NCBI GenBank assembly: GCA_025358305.1
Contig: JANYJZ010000003.1
Coordinates: forward strand, 62,001-126,000
Source of the DNA: Ignavibacteriota bacterium
Lineage (GTDB): Bacteria; Bacteroidota; Ignavibacteria; UBA10030; SZUA-254
Reading direction: 5' to 3'
DNA length: 64,000 bases
Under the pieces are notes generated by a model. It did not search any database, was not told the origin of the DNA, and worked only from the letters and a program-made list of their open reading frames with translations. Position 1 is the first letter of the stretch. Every line of letters begins with the position of its first letter. Both the position numbers and the translations under genes were made by a program. Shown here piece after piece: positions 51,863 to 60,425 of the stretch.

Positions 51863-52656
51863 CTGCGGAGCCTTTCCGAATTGAGATTGATGAGCGGCTC
51901 GAGGCGGTCGAGTCTCGCGTCGCCCGGGTAGTAGACGCGTTCCAGGAAGAGGCCTGATGGGGGCGCGGTCAATTTCGCCGGCGCGTCGGAATCGGCCGCG
52001 AGGAACCGTTCGATCGCGCCGCGGGGGAGGTCGCCGCGGCCGACCTCCGCCAGGACGCCGACGATCTGCCGCACCATCTTCCAGATGAAGTGCGAACCGA
52101 CGATCCGTATGAGGATCAGATCCCCGGATTCCGCCATCTCAATCGGTTCGAGCTGAACCTTCGTCGATTTTTCCTCGGGGTCGTCCGCGGTGAAGGACCG
52201 AAAATCCTTGATCCCCGCGAAGAGGTGCGCCGCATCCTCCATCGCGCGGAGATCGAGCTCGTCCTTGATCCACCAGACGAACCGCTTCCCGAGCGCCGTC
52301 CGGCGCCGGGAGATCTGGTAGAGGTAGCTTCTGGCGACGGCGTCGTGCCGGGCGTGAAAGGTCTTCGGGGCCTTCTCCACCTCGATGATATTGATGTCGG
52401 CGGGGAGCTCGTCGTTGATCTTCTTCCGGATGATCTCCGGCGCGAGCATCGTGGCGACGTCAAGATGCGCGACCTGGCGCAAGGCGTGCACGCCGGCGTC
52501 GGTTCTGCCGGAACCGTAGAGCTCGATCTCCGTCGTCTGAAAGAGGTCGCGCATCGCGGCAAGGAGGTCCCCCTGGACGGTGCGGGCGTTCTTCTGGATC
52601 TGCCAGCCGCTGTAGCGGGTGCCCTCGTATTCGAGCGTCAGTTTGAATCGTCCCAT
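51859..52656 (-). CDS. truA: tRNA pseudouridine(38-40) synthase
   Basis: Isomerises uridines 38-40 in the anticodon arm of tRNAs. The 265-residue protein begins FKLTLEYEGTRYSGWQIQ and has the catalytic block YGSGRTDAGVHALRQVAH with the nucleophilic Asp, plus HFIWKMVRQIVGVL. Length typical. It is first in a truA-M48-aldo-keto run, starting 13 bases after the radical SAM stop. Confidence 0.97.
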   Translation of the reverse strand: MGRFKLTLEYEGTRYSGWQIQKNARTVQGDLLAAMRDLFQTTEIELYGSGRTDAGVHALRQVAHLDVATMLAPEIIRKKINDELPADINIIEVEKAPKTFHARHDAVARSYLYQISRRRTALGKRFVWWIKDELDLRAMEDAAHLFAGIKDFRSFTADDPEEKSTKVQLEPIEMAESGDLILIRIVGSHFIWKMVRQIVGVLAEVGRGDLPRGAIERFLAADSDAPAKLTAPPSGLFLERVYYPGDARLDRLEPLINLNSERLRR

Positions 52657-52669
52657 GGTTCAGTGTCCG

Positions 52670-54181
52670 TCATTCATTGTAAAAACCTTCCACTTCGGGC
52701 CTCCGGTACTTCAGCCAGAACTTCTGGAGGACCTTGAGCTCGTACGGGGCGCGGTAGAGCTTCGACCCGTACCGGAGCGAGGAGATCGTCCTCATGGCAG
52801 AGCGCTGGAAAGGGGTGAGCTTGAAGTCCGAGACCGTCGGAAACCGCGCGTTGAGCACGGTCTCGAAGTTCTTGATCGTGTCGACCATGTCGGGCGTCAG
52901 CCAGGGTGTCAGAGGATTCTTCCGAAGATCGAACTCCTCCCATTCCGGGCTGAGCCAGTCGTCGAGCCGCTCGGGGAACCGGAACCCGGAGGCCCGGACG
53001 AGCTCGTAGAGTTCCGACCCTTCGGTCGGGACGGGGCTGTAGACGTAGATGATGATCTCCGTTTCCGGGTTGATCACCTTGATGCGCCGTATGAACTCGA
53101 TGTCCTCGCCGATCTGCCGCCGTACGTCGTCCGGCGACCTCCCCGGAAGCCCGAGGACGAAGGAATACTCCGGTATGATGTCGAACTCCTTCATCCGGCG
53201 CGCGAACGCCTCGATCTGCTTCCCGGTCTGCGTCCCCCCTTTGTCCATCTGCTTCAAGATCGCGTCGTTTCCGGTCTCCGCTCCGAAGAAGATCATCCGG
53301 CATCCCGCTTCGCGCATGAGCGCGAGCGACGCGTCGCTGTAGTGGTGGATCGTGTCGATGCGCCCCTCCCCCCACCAGCGCATGCCGTCCTCCCGTACGA
53401 GGCGGGCGAATTCGGCGGTGCGTTTCTCGGAGACGAAGAAGTTGTTGTCGTGGAACTCGATCGCGTCAGCGCCGTACCGGTCCTTGAGGTGGCGGATGTC
53501 GCGGTAGATCCGCGCGGCCGACTTCCCCTTCCAGCCCGCCTCGTAGATCGGCACGACGGCGCAGAAGGAGCAGGTGAAGGGGCATCCGACGCTCGAGTGG
53601 TATGCGACGGTCTTCGAACCGAGGAATGTCTTCCGGATATACCCGTCGAGAGGGTAGAATCGGTCGAGCGTCTCGTACGGAAGGGAAGGGAGGTCGTCCT
53701 GGGTGAGGAGTTCGGCCTTCGGTGTGGCGACGAACGAGCCGTTCCGCAGGAAGATCAGGTTCTTCACCGCCTGCGGATCGCTCCCGGTCTCGAGTGCGTC
53801 GAGGAGGAGGGGAAACGCCTCGTCCCCCGGCCCGTTGATGACGTAGTCCACGACGCCCGAGCCGAGGACGGTCCGGTACTGGTTGGAGGGAAAATACCCC
53901 CCCCAGATGTTGACCACATGCGGATAACGCTCGCGGACCCTCCGGGTGAGCGGGATCGCCTGTTGGAGCTGCATGCCCGGCATGACGGTGGTGGCGAGGA
54001 CGTCAAAGCCGCCGGTGGCAAGGTACGTGTCGATCGCAATCCAGGGATCGCGCTCGCGGTTCCCGTCGACGAACACGTAGTCGCGTTTTCCATCGATCGC
54101 GGCGGCGACCTGGAGGACGGAGTTCGGGATGCTGTGCTTCGAGAGAGCGCTTCTCGGGTTGAAGAGGATGACGCCCTTCAT
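52670..54181 (-). CDS. B12-binding-domain radical SAM protein (cluster copy 2)
   Basis: A 503-residue protein. N-terminal cobalamin-binding-like Rossmann domain at about 1-160 (FDVLATTVMPGMQL, then VVNIWGGYFPS), and a radical SAM barrel with the CxxxCxxC iron-sulfur motif in VGCPFTCSFCAVVP near residue 200, followed by the SAM-binding AIEFHDNNFFVS strand. This is the architecture of anaerobic P- or C-methylases and BchE-like enzymes. ATG at 54181 overlaps the glycosyltransferase stop (ATGA). Substrate unknown; it belongs to the cluster ending at 57454. Confidence 0.88.
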   Translation of the reverse strand: MKGVILFNPRSALSKHSIPNSVLQVAAAIDGKRDYVFVDGNRERDPWIAIDTYLATGGFDVLATTVMPGMQLQQAIPLTRRVRERYPHVVNIWGGYFPSNQYRTVLGSGVVDYVINGPGDEAFPLLLDALETGSDPQAVKNLIFLRNGSFVATPKAELLTQDDLPSLPYETLDRFYPLDGYIRKTFLGSKTVAYHSSVGCPFTCSFCAVVPIYEAGWKGKSAARIYRDIRHLKDRYGADAIEFHDNNFFVSEKRTAEFARLVREDGMRWWGEGRIDTIHHYSDASLALMREAGCRMIFFGAETGNDAILKQMDKGGTQTGKQIEAFARRMKEFDIIPEYSFVLGLPGRSPDDVRRQIGEDIEFIRRIKVINPETEIIIYVYSPVPTEGSELYELVRASGFRFPERLDDWLSPEWEEFDLRKNPLTPWLTPDMVDTIKNFETVLNARFPTVSDFKLTPFQRSAMRTISSLRYGSKLYRAPYELKVLQKFWLKYRRPEVEGFYNE

Positions 54182-55284
54182 CGCGTCCCTCCGTGGGCGT
54201 CGATGCCGTAGACGGCCGCGTACCGGACGACCGTCTCCTCGACGGGGAAGAGACGCAGGGGGGAAAGGCCGGACGGAGCGTCGAGCGCGCGTTCCGTGCA
54301 CGAAATCAGCTCTTCCTCGCTCCGGGCGACCTGCCACCGAGGAGACGGCCGGGCCGCCCCGACGTCGAACGACACGATCTCCATGTCGCACGCGAGCGCC
54401 TCGGCGAAGACGTACCCGAACCCTTCGTACTCGGAAGGATGGAGGAGGATCTTGCTAGTGCGCATGAGCGCGAGGACCTCGCGGCGGGGGATCATACCGG
54501 TCAATGTAACACTTTTTTCCAATCCGTTCTCCCGGATAAGCGCCTCGATCGCCGGCCGGTCGGGGCCCTCTCCCGCGATGACGCACCGCAGAGTGGGACG
54601 TTTCCGGGCGATCGCGGCTGCCGTCTGAATGAACAGACGGAAGTTCTTCACCGCGATGAGGGAGCCGGCGCCGAGCAGGTCGATCTCCCGTCCGGAAGCG
54701 TCCCGGGACGGCTCAGGGCCCGCGGCCGCAGCTGCGTCGACGCCCCAGGGAATGATGCCGTCGGAGCGCCGTCCCATCCGCCGCTCGAACTCCTTCTCCT
54801 GGAACGCGGACAGCGCGAAGAATCGCGTCGGGCCGTTCCGGAGGAACGAGGCGTACCGGTTCATGTGCCGCAGTTCCTGTCCCATGAGCGTGCAGACGTG
54901 CAACGCTCCGATCCGGTCCGCGGCGAACGACCCGACGACCGCGCTCTCGCCGAGCCAGAACGAATGGACGACGTTGGCGGGATGGGCTCGGTGGACCGAG
55001 CGCGCATGCCGGATGGCGCGGTACCAAAGGAACGGCTTCTTGAGCAGACTGTTGGTGGCGCCGAGCGGCAGGACGTCGATCCCGTGCCAACGGTAGGGAA
55101 CTGTCGTGAACGGATAGTGGAGGGCGATGACCGTGACGCGCACCCCGGGGTACGCAGTCACAAACGCCCGGAGGTATTCCTGGAGCGCGGGGATGCAGGT
55201 GTCGTCCGCTTCGTTCGCCGGAAAGCCGGGCGAGACGATGAGGATATGCAACTGTGCGTTCAGCGCGCGCGCGGCTTCCGTCAC
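54178..55284 (-). CDS. GT4-type glycosyltransferase
   Basis: A 368-residue GT-B glycosyltransferase: LHILIVSPGFPANE at the start, a donor-domain turn IDLLGAGSLIAVKNFRLFIQ, RCVIAGEGPDRPAIE, and the ILLHPSEYEGFGYVFAEALA nucleotide-sugar block with its EGFG-x6-E motif. No signal peptide. The GTG start overlaps the preceding radical SAM stop (GTGA), and its own stop overlaps the next start, so all three are coupled. Retaining transfer is expected from the family; acceptor unknown. Confidence 0.88.
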   Translation of the reverse strand: MTEAARALNAQLHILIVSPGFPANEADDTCIPALQEYLRAFVTAYPGVRVTVIALHYPFTTVPYRWHGIDVLPLGATNSLLKKPFLWYRAIRHARSVHRAHPANVVHSFWLGESAVVGSFAADRIGALHVCTLMGQELRHMNRYASFLRNGPTRFFALSAFQEKEFERRMGRRSDGIIPWGVDAAAAAGPEPSRDASGREIDLLGAGSLIAVKNFRLFIQTAAAIARKRPTLRCVIAGEGPDRPAIEALIRENGLEKSVTLTGMIPRREVLALMRTSKILLHPSEYEGFGYVFAEALACDMEIVSFDVGAARPSPRWQVARSEEELISCTERALDAPSGLSPLRLFPVEETVVRYAAVYGIDAHGGTR

Positions 55285-56657
55285 GATGCCATCCGGATCC
55301 ACCACATGCAGACCTTGGCGGCGATCGATTTGGATTTGCTCACGAGGGCGCTCCGGCCGGTGTGGAACGCCATCTCGTTCACGACGCGCCGGACGGCGAA
55401 GTCGTAGTAGCGGCGCGGGTAGGTCCGAGTGAACTCCCGCTGGCGGTCGGTCTGGGTCTCCCAGTCGAACGCCCCGGTCATCCGCGCTTCGATCTCCTCG
55501 AAGAACTCCGTCCCCTTGATGGGATACGCGACCGTGATCGTAAAGAGATCCGGCGAGCAGCTCTTCAGGTGCCGGATCGTCTCTTCGATGTCCTCTTCCG
55601 TCTCTCCGGGGTAGCCGAGCATGATGAACGTCCCGGTCTCGATGCCGTGATCCTTGCAGAGCCCGATCATCTCCCGGACCTGTCCGACCTTCACCCGACG
55701 GTCCATCGCGTCGATGACCTTTTGCGACCCGCTCTCCGCGCCGATCCAGACCCGGTAGCACCCCGATGCCTTGAGCTGCCGGACGACCTGTTCGTTCATC
55801 CTGTCCGCCCGGGTGATGCACTCGTACGGAACGGAGACCTGTTCACGGTGGAGCGCCTCGGCGAACCCGGAGAGCCACTCATGGCTGATCGTGAAGACGT
55901 CGTCCACGAACCAGACGGTGTCGGGGTTGTATTGCCGGACGAGGAGCTTCAGTTCACGCGCGACGGCGTCGGGCGAGCGCCGGCGGTATGTCAGGCCGTA
56001 GACGCCCCGGCTGCACCACTTGCAGGTGTACGGGCATCCGCGCATCGTGCTCACTGAAATGGCGCTCCGGCCGTGGCGCTCCTTCCACACACGCTGGTAG
56101 GCGCCGATGTCGATGCCCGCGAGGTTGGGAAGCGGGAGTTCATCGAGGTTCTTCAGGAGCGTTCTCTCCGGCGTCACGACGAGCTCGCCGGATGAGGACC
56201 GGAATCCTATCCCGTGGACGGCGTCGAGTCCCGCTATGCCGGTGGACTCGAGCGAACGGATGAGCTCGAGGGCGGTGGCCTCTCCTTCTCCGATGACGAC
56301 GGCATCCGCGCCGTGAGCGAGGAGTTCCGTGACATGCGCCCGGACCTCCGGGCCGCCGAGGATGATCCGCGTCGATGCGAGCGACGGCTGGCTCCGGATG
56401 AAGCGGATGATCCGGAGTACGGAGATCTTCGTCATGAGGTTGATATAGAGCGCGACCACAACAGGGGCTGTGCGGAGGATGTGTTCCTCGAGCGCGGAGC
56501 GCTTCGAGAACGTCGTGTCGAACACCTCGTTCTCGATCCCGTGCAAGCGAAGGTAGGCGGAGATGTAGAGGATCCCGAGCGGAGGATAGGGCTTCATCAC
56601 CCGCTGCTCGGCGGCGTCGTCCGCGAGAAAATATCCGTGCGTCAAAAGGACCGTCAC
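55281..56657 (-). CDS. B12-binding-domain radical SAM protein (cluster copy 1)
   Basis: A 458-residue protein. Cobalamin-type Rossmann domain at about 1-150 (PYPPLGILYISAYLRLHG; ILGGPEVRAHV; ADAVVIGEGEATALEL), then the radical SAM domain with STMRGCPYTCKWCSRGVYG holding CxxxCxxC near residue 207, and WFVDDVFTISH. It is a distant paralogue of the 52670 gene. GTG at 56657 overlaps the methyltransferase stop (GTGA). The aromatic-rich tail (KVCMWWIRM) is unusual. Confidence 0.88.
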   Translation of the reverse strand: MTVLLTHGYFLADDAAEQRVMKPYPPLGILYISAYLRLHGIENEVFDTTFSKRSALEEHILRTAPVVVALYINLMTKISVLRIIRFIRSQPSLASTRIILGGPEVRAHVTELLAHGADAVVIGEGEATALELIRSLESTGIAGLDAVHGIGFRSSSGELVVTPERTLLKNLDELPLPNLAGIDIGAYQRVWKERHGRSAISVSTMRGCPYTCKWCSRGVYGLTYRRRSPDAVARELKLLVRQYNPDTVWFVDDVFTISHEWLSGFAEALHREQVSVPYECITRADRMNEQVVRQLKASGCYRVWIGAESGSQKVIDAMDRRVKVGQVREMIGLCKDHGIETGTFIMLGYPGETEEDIEETIRHLKSCSPDLFTITVAYPIKGTEFFEEIEARMTGAFDWETQTDRQREFTRTYPRRYYDFAVRRVVNEMAFHTGRSALVSKSKSIAAKVCMWWIRMAS

Positions 56658-57454
56658 GGGTTCGCCTCGAAGTCGAGGAGCGCGTGGTCCGCCGCGGAGG
56701 CCAGGAACGTCCAGCCGGATAGACCGCGGTCGAGCGCGGCGAGCGCCCGGAAAGCTCTCGGCCTCGCGGCGATGAACGGTTCGAGGTACGACGGGGGAAT
56801 GGAGAGCCCGACGGGCCTGCACTCGGCGAGACGGAACGATGGTCCGAGGAGCTTCGCGAGGGACCGAGGAGAGTGGTACCAGGTCGCGACGTGCGCGCCT
56901 CCGAGGTTTGCACGCACCGCGCCGGATGATCGGCGCCGGAACGCGTTCGCAAGGTCGCCCTTGAGGAGGAAGTAAAGCGTCTCCCACGCGCAGAAGCGCG
57001 GCATGACGACGACGACGAGCCTTCCTCCCGGCTTCAACAGCGTGCGGAGATCCGGCGCGAGCCGGCCGAGCGCCGAAGGGGAGAGGCAGTTCAGGCCGCC
57101 GAAATTCGAAAAGAGGAGATCGTACGGCTCTCCGGCCCGGGCGGCGATGATCTCTTCGGCACGAAGAAGCCGGAGCTGCACCAACGTGCGGAGTCCTTCG
57201 GCGGCGACCTTTGCGGACGCCGCGTCGAGCATCGGTTGCGACGCGTCGGTGGCGGTCACGGCGTGCCCCTTCCGGGCGAACCAGACGGCGTCCTCGCCGG
57301 TGCCGCACGCAATCTCCAGAATGTTCAGCCGCATGCCTTCCGGAAGGAGCGTGCGGAGATACCTCCGGACGAGATCGCGCTGCGCGGAACCGATACGGCT
57401 GCGGGTGAACAGCGCATCGTACGAGTTTGCGATCGTGTCAAATCCGTGCTGCAT
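56654..57454 (-). CDS. class I SAM-dependent methyltransferase
   Basis: A 266-residue methyltransferase and first gene of the cluster. Motif I is LNILEIACGTGEDAVWFA, followed by VTATDASQPML (acidic ribose-binding Asp), YDLLFSNFGGLNCL (motif II) and LLKPGGRLVVVVMP (motif III). Resembles Methyltransf-11/25 enzymes; acceptor unknown. ATG at 57454 gives the family N-terminus (FDTIANSYDALF). Confidence 0.9.
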   Translation of the reverse strand: MQHGFDTIANSYDALFTRSRIGSAQRDLVRRYLRTLLPEGMRLNILEIACGTGEDAVWFARKGHAVTATDASQPMLDAASAKVAAEGLRTLVQLRLLRAEEIIAARAGEPYDLLFSNFGGLNCLSPSALGRLAPDLRTLLKPGGRLVVVVMPRFCAWETLYFLLKGDLANAFRRRSSGAVRANLGGAHVATWYHSPRSLAKLLGPSFRLAECRPVGLSIPPSYLEPFIAARPRAFRALAALDRGLSGWTFLASAADHALLDFEANP

Positions 57455-57518
57455 GGGTCGTCTGTTGGATGGAACGTGGCCCCGTTGTGCGGGAGGGAAC
57501 AATGGTCCGGGCCGCGCG

Positions 57519-58133
57519 TCAGCGCGCCGGGGTCGTCCGGCGCTGCTTCCAGTATTCCCAGATCCTGTAGCCGAGAAGAACCGCAAGGATGGCGCCGTAG
57601 ATGAGCGGACGCTGCTTGTCCGCCTTGATAAGCCAAAGATAATGAATTACGCCGCCAGTTGCAGACGCGTACACGAGCCGGTGAAGCAACTTCCAGCGGG
57701 CACCTCCCATACGGCGGATCATCCCTTTTGTCGAGGTGGCGGCGAGCGGGATCATGAGCGCGAACGCGGTCACGCCGGCGGTGATGAAGGGCCGCTTCAT
57801 GACGTCGTCGATGATCATGCTGAGATCGAAGAACTGGTCGAGCCCGACGTACGTCCCGAAATGAAGGAACCCGTAGAAGAACGCGAAAAGTCCCATCATC
57901 CTGCGGTACCCGGCAAGCCGCGCAAGGCCGGGGAGCCTCCGAAGCGGCCGGATCGCGAGCGTGATCACGAGGAACCGCAAGGTCCAGGTCCCCGTCTCCT
58001 CGGTGATGTCCTTGATCGGGTTCGCCGACAGGAGGCCGTGTGCGGCTTTCCATGCGAGGAGGATCGCCGGCGTGAGCGCGGCCGCGAAGACGACCGCCGT
58101 GATGATCCGGCGCTGTACCAGGGGAGACGTCAT
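57519..58133 (-). CDS. msrQ: methionine sulfoxide reductase heme-binding subunit
   Basis: Six-helix membrane protein that passes quinol electrons to MsrP, which repairs oxidised methionine in exported proteins. The 204-residue protein has the helix pattern, with heme-ligand His candidates in FFYGFLHFGTYVGL and LHRLVYASATGGVIHYLW. Start at ATG 58133, 8 bases after the msrP stop. Adjacent msrP settles the identity. Confidence 0.93.
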   Translation of the reverse strand: MTSPLVQRRIITAVVFAAALTPAILLAWKAAHGLLSANPIKDITEETGTWTLRFLVITLAIRPLRRLPGLARLAGYRRMMGLFAFFYGFLHFGTYVGLDQFFDLSMIIDDVMKRPFITAGVTAFALMIPLAATSTKGMIRRMGGARWKLLHRLVYASATGGVIHYLWLIKADKQRPLIYGAILAVLLGYRIWEYWKQRRTTPAR

Positions 58134-58141
58134 GCCCCCGG

Positions 58142-59092
58142 TCAGAAGTTCTTGTCGAGGTCCATCCCGGAGTAGAGCGAGGCGACCTCGTCGGCGTAGC
58201 CGTTGAACGGCAGCGTCTTCCGCTTGAGAAAGTCGCCGATCCTCCGCTCCTTTGCCTGGCTCCAGCGCGTATGGCTCACGTCGGGGTTGACGTTCGAATA
58301 GAACCCGTAGTCCCCCGGAGCAGCGATCATCCAGGTGGAGGTCGGCTGCTCCTGGACGAACCGGATCTTCACGATCGACTTGATGCTCTTGAAGCCGTAC
58401 TTCCACGGCACGACGAGCCGAAGCGGCGCGCCGTTCTGGTTCGGAAGGCTCCTGCCGTAGAGCCCGGTCGCGAGGATGGTCAGCGGGTGCATCGCCTCGT
58501 CCATCCGCAGGCCTTCCACGTAGGGGAACGGAAGATACCGGCGCTGCTGCCCCGGCATCTCCTCTGGTCTGAGGATCGTCGTGAACTCGACGAACCTCGC
58601 CTTGGAGGTCGGCTCGAATCGTTTGATGAGGTGCGCCAGGGGGAACCCGAGCCAGGGAATGACCATCGACCAGGCCTCGACGCAGCGCAGGCGGTAGATC
58701 CGGTCCTCGAGGGTCTCGCCCTTGAGGAGGTCCTCGAGCCGGTAGGTCGCCGGCTTCTTCACCTCCCCTTCCACCGCGACGGACCAGGGCTGCGGCTTGA
58801 ACGACCCAGACATCGCCTCCGGGTCCTCCTTGTCCATGCCGTACTCGTAATAGTTGTTGTACGTCGTCGCGTCCTGGTAGGAGGTGAGATCCTCGGTCGT
58901 GTTGTAGCGGCTCGGGTTCGAGGGCTTCCAGCTCTTGCCGTCCTGCATGACGGCGCGGAGGATGCCGGCGCTCCCGAGGGTCATGCCCGCCAGGGCGAGG
59001 GAGCCCTTGCGGAGGAACTTCCGCCGGTTGATGTACGCCGATTCGGGCGTGATCTCGGAGGAGGGGATATCGGACCTTCTGCGGATGAGCAT
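58142..59092 (-). CDS. msrP: methionine sulfoxide reductase catalytic subunit (molybdopterin)
   Basis: Periplasmic molybdoenzyme reducing methionine sulfoxide. The 316-residue protein begins with a twin-arginine signal, [14 protein letters not shown], and has the oxidoreductase molybdopterin-domain blocks [15 protein letters not shown] (Cys ligand of molybdenum), [19 protein letters not shown], and [22 protein letters not shown] at 59092 fits the gene just after the symporter stop. Paired with msrQ. Confidence 0.95.
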   Translation of the reverse strand: MLIRRRSDIPSSEITPESAYINRRKFLRKGSLALAGMTLGSAGILRAVMQDGKSWKPSNPSRYNTTEDLTSYQDATTYNNYYEYGMDKEDPEAMSGSFKPQPWSVAVEGEVKKPATYRLEDLLKGETLEDRIYRLRCVEAWSMVIPWLGFPLAHLIKRFEPTSKARFVEFTTILRPEEMPGQQRRYLPFPYVEGLRMDEAMHPLTILATGLYGRSLPNQNGAPLRLVVPWKYGFKSIKSIVKIRFVQEQPTSTWMIAAPGDYGFYSNVNPDVSHTRWSQAKERRIGDFLKRKTLPFNGYADEVASLYSGMDLDKNF

Positions 59093-59093
59093 G

Positions 59094-60398
59094 TTATCCC
59101 TTTCTCGTGCGGATGCCTTCAAAGCGCGCCACGATCGTCGCGGTGACGACGTCGCCGGTGACATTGAGGACCGTTCGGCACATGTCGAGGATCCGGTCGA
59201 CACCGAGGACGATCGCGATCCCCTCCATCGGGACTCCGACGATCTGCAAGACCATCATGAGGAGCGGGATGGACCCGCCGGGTATGCCCGCGACGCCGAT
59301 CGCGGTGATCACCGACATGAGCACGACGATGAGCTGTGAGCTGAGTGTGAGCTTGATGCCGAACACCTGCGCCAGGAAGAGGACCGTCGCTCCTTCGAAG
59401 AGCGCTGTCCCGTTCATGTTCATCGTCGCGCCGAGGGGGAGGACGAACCCGGAGATCTCCTTCGAGATCCCAAGGTTCTCTTCCGACACGCGCATCGTCG
59501 TCGGCAGCGTCGCGTTGCTCGAGGAGGTCGAGAAGGCGGTGATCATGATGAGGCGGATCTTCCGGAAGAAGTCGAGAGGATTGATCCGCGCAACGAGCTT
59601 CAGGACGATCGCGTAGCCGACGATCTGGAAGAGCGCGAGGCTCCCGATGACCGTGAGGACATATTTCAGGAGGTTCAGGAGGAGGTCGAACCCGAACCGC
59701 GCAGTGACGCTGAAGATAAGGCAGAAGACTCCTAAAGGGGCGACCATCATGACGAGTTCAATGATCGCGATCGTCACGTGCCCCAGGCTTTCGAGGAACT
59801 TGATCATCGGCTCCCCTTTCTCCTTCGAGATCATCGTGAGCGCGACGCCGATCATGAGCGCGAAGAAGATGACGGCAAGCATCTCGCCGTTCGCCATCGC
59901 CTGGATGGGGTTCCGCGGGATGATCCTGACGAAGAGGTCGATGCCGAACTTCCCTTCGGCCATTCCCATCGCGCCTTGGGCCTGTCCTTTATACGCCTCC
60001 ATGAGACGAGTCTTGACCTCGGGGTCGAGCCCCATCCCCGGCTGGATGGTGTTCATCGCGATGAGCCCGAGCGTCGTCGAGAGCGCCGTGAGGACGAGGA
60101 AGCAGACGATCGTGATGAGTCCGATGCGGCCGAGGGTCTTGAGGCTGCCGAGCCCCGCGACCCCGAGGGCGAGCGTCGAGACGATGAGGGGGATGACGAC
60201 CATGATGAGCGAACTGAGCCACATCTTGCCGATCGGCTCCGTCACGTTCGCGACGAACGCCTCGACGCCGCCTCCGCTCCCGAGAAGGAGGTTCGTGCCG
60301 ATGCCGATCGCGGCGCCGGCGACGAGACCCAGGAGGATCTTCACGTGGAGCGGGATGCTTCTCTTCTTCTTCGACGCGTTCTGCGGGTCAATGGACAT
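59094..60398 (-). CDS. dicarboxylate/amino acid:cation symporter (DAACS family)
   Basis: A 434-residue sodium- or proton-coupled carrier for glutamate, aspartate or C4-dicarboxylates. Signature elements: [18 protein letters not shown] (serine-rich re-entrant loop HP1), [13 protein letters not shown] (TM7 NMDGT-like, here NMNGT) and [13 protein letters not shown] (HP2). Eight main helices plus two hairpins are predicted. The NMNGT change from NMDGT is seen in several DAACS members but may alter coupling. Starts 27 bases after the GH31 stop. Confidence 0.92.
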   Translation of the reverse strand: MSIDPQNASKKKRSIPLHVKILLGLVAGAAIGIGTNLLLGSGGGVEAFVANVTEPIGKMWLSSLIMVVIPLIVSTLALGVAGLGSLKTLGRIGLITIVCFLVLTALSTTLGLIAMNTIQPGMGLDPEVKTRLMEAYKGQAQGAMGMAEGKFGIDLFVRIIPRNPIQAMANGEMLAVIFFALMIGVALTMISKEKGEPMIKFLESLGHVTIAIIELVMMVAPLGVFCLIFSVTARFGFDLLLNLLKYVLTVIGSLALFQIVGYAIVLKLVARINPLDFFRKIRLIMITAFSTSSSNATLPTTMRVSEENLGISKEISGFVLPLGATMNMNGTALFEGATVLFLAQVFGIKLTLSSQLIVVLMSVITAIGVAGIPGGSIPLLMMVLQIVGVPMEGIAIVLGVDRILDMCRTVLNVTGDVVTATIVARFEGIRTRKG

Positions 60399-60425
60399 GC
60401 GGTCGTCTCTCTGCGAGGTGTGAAA

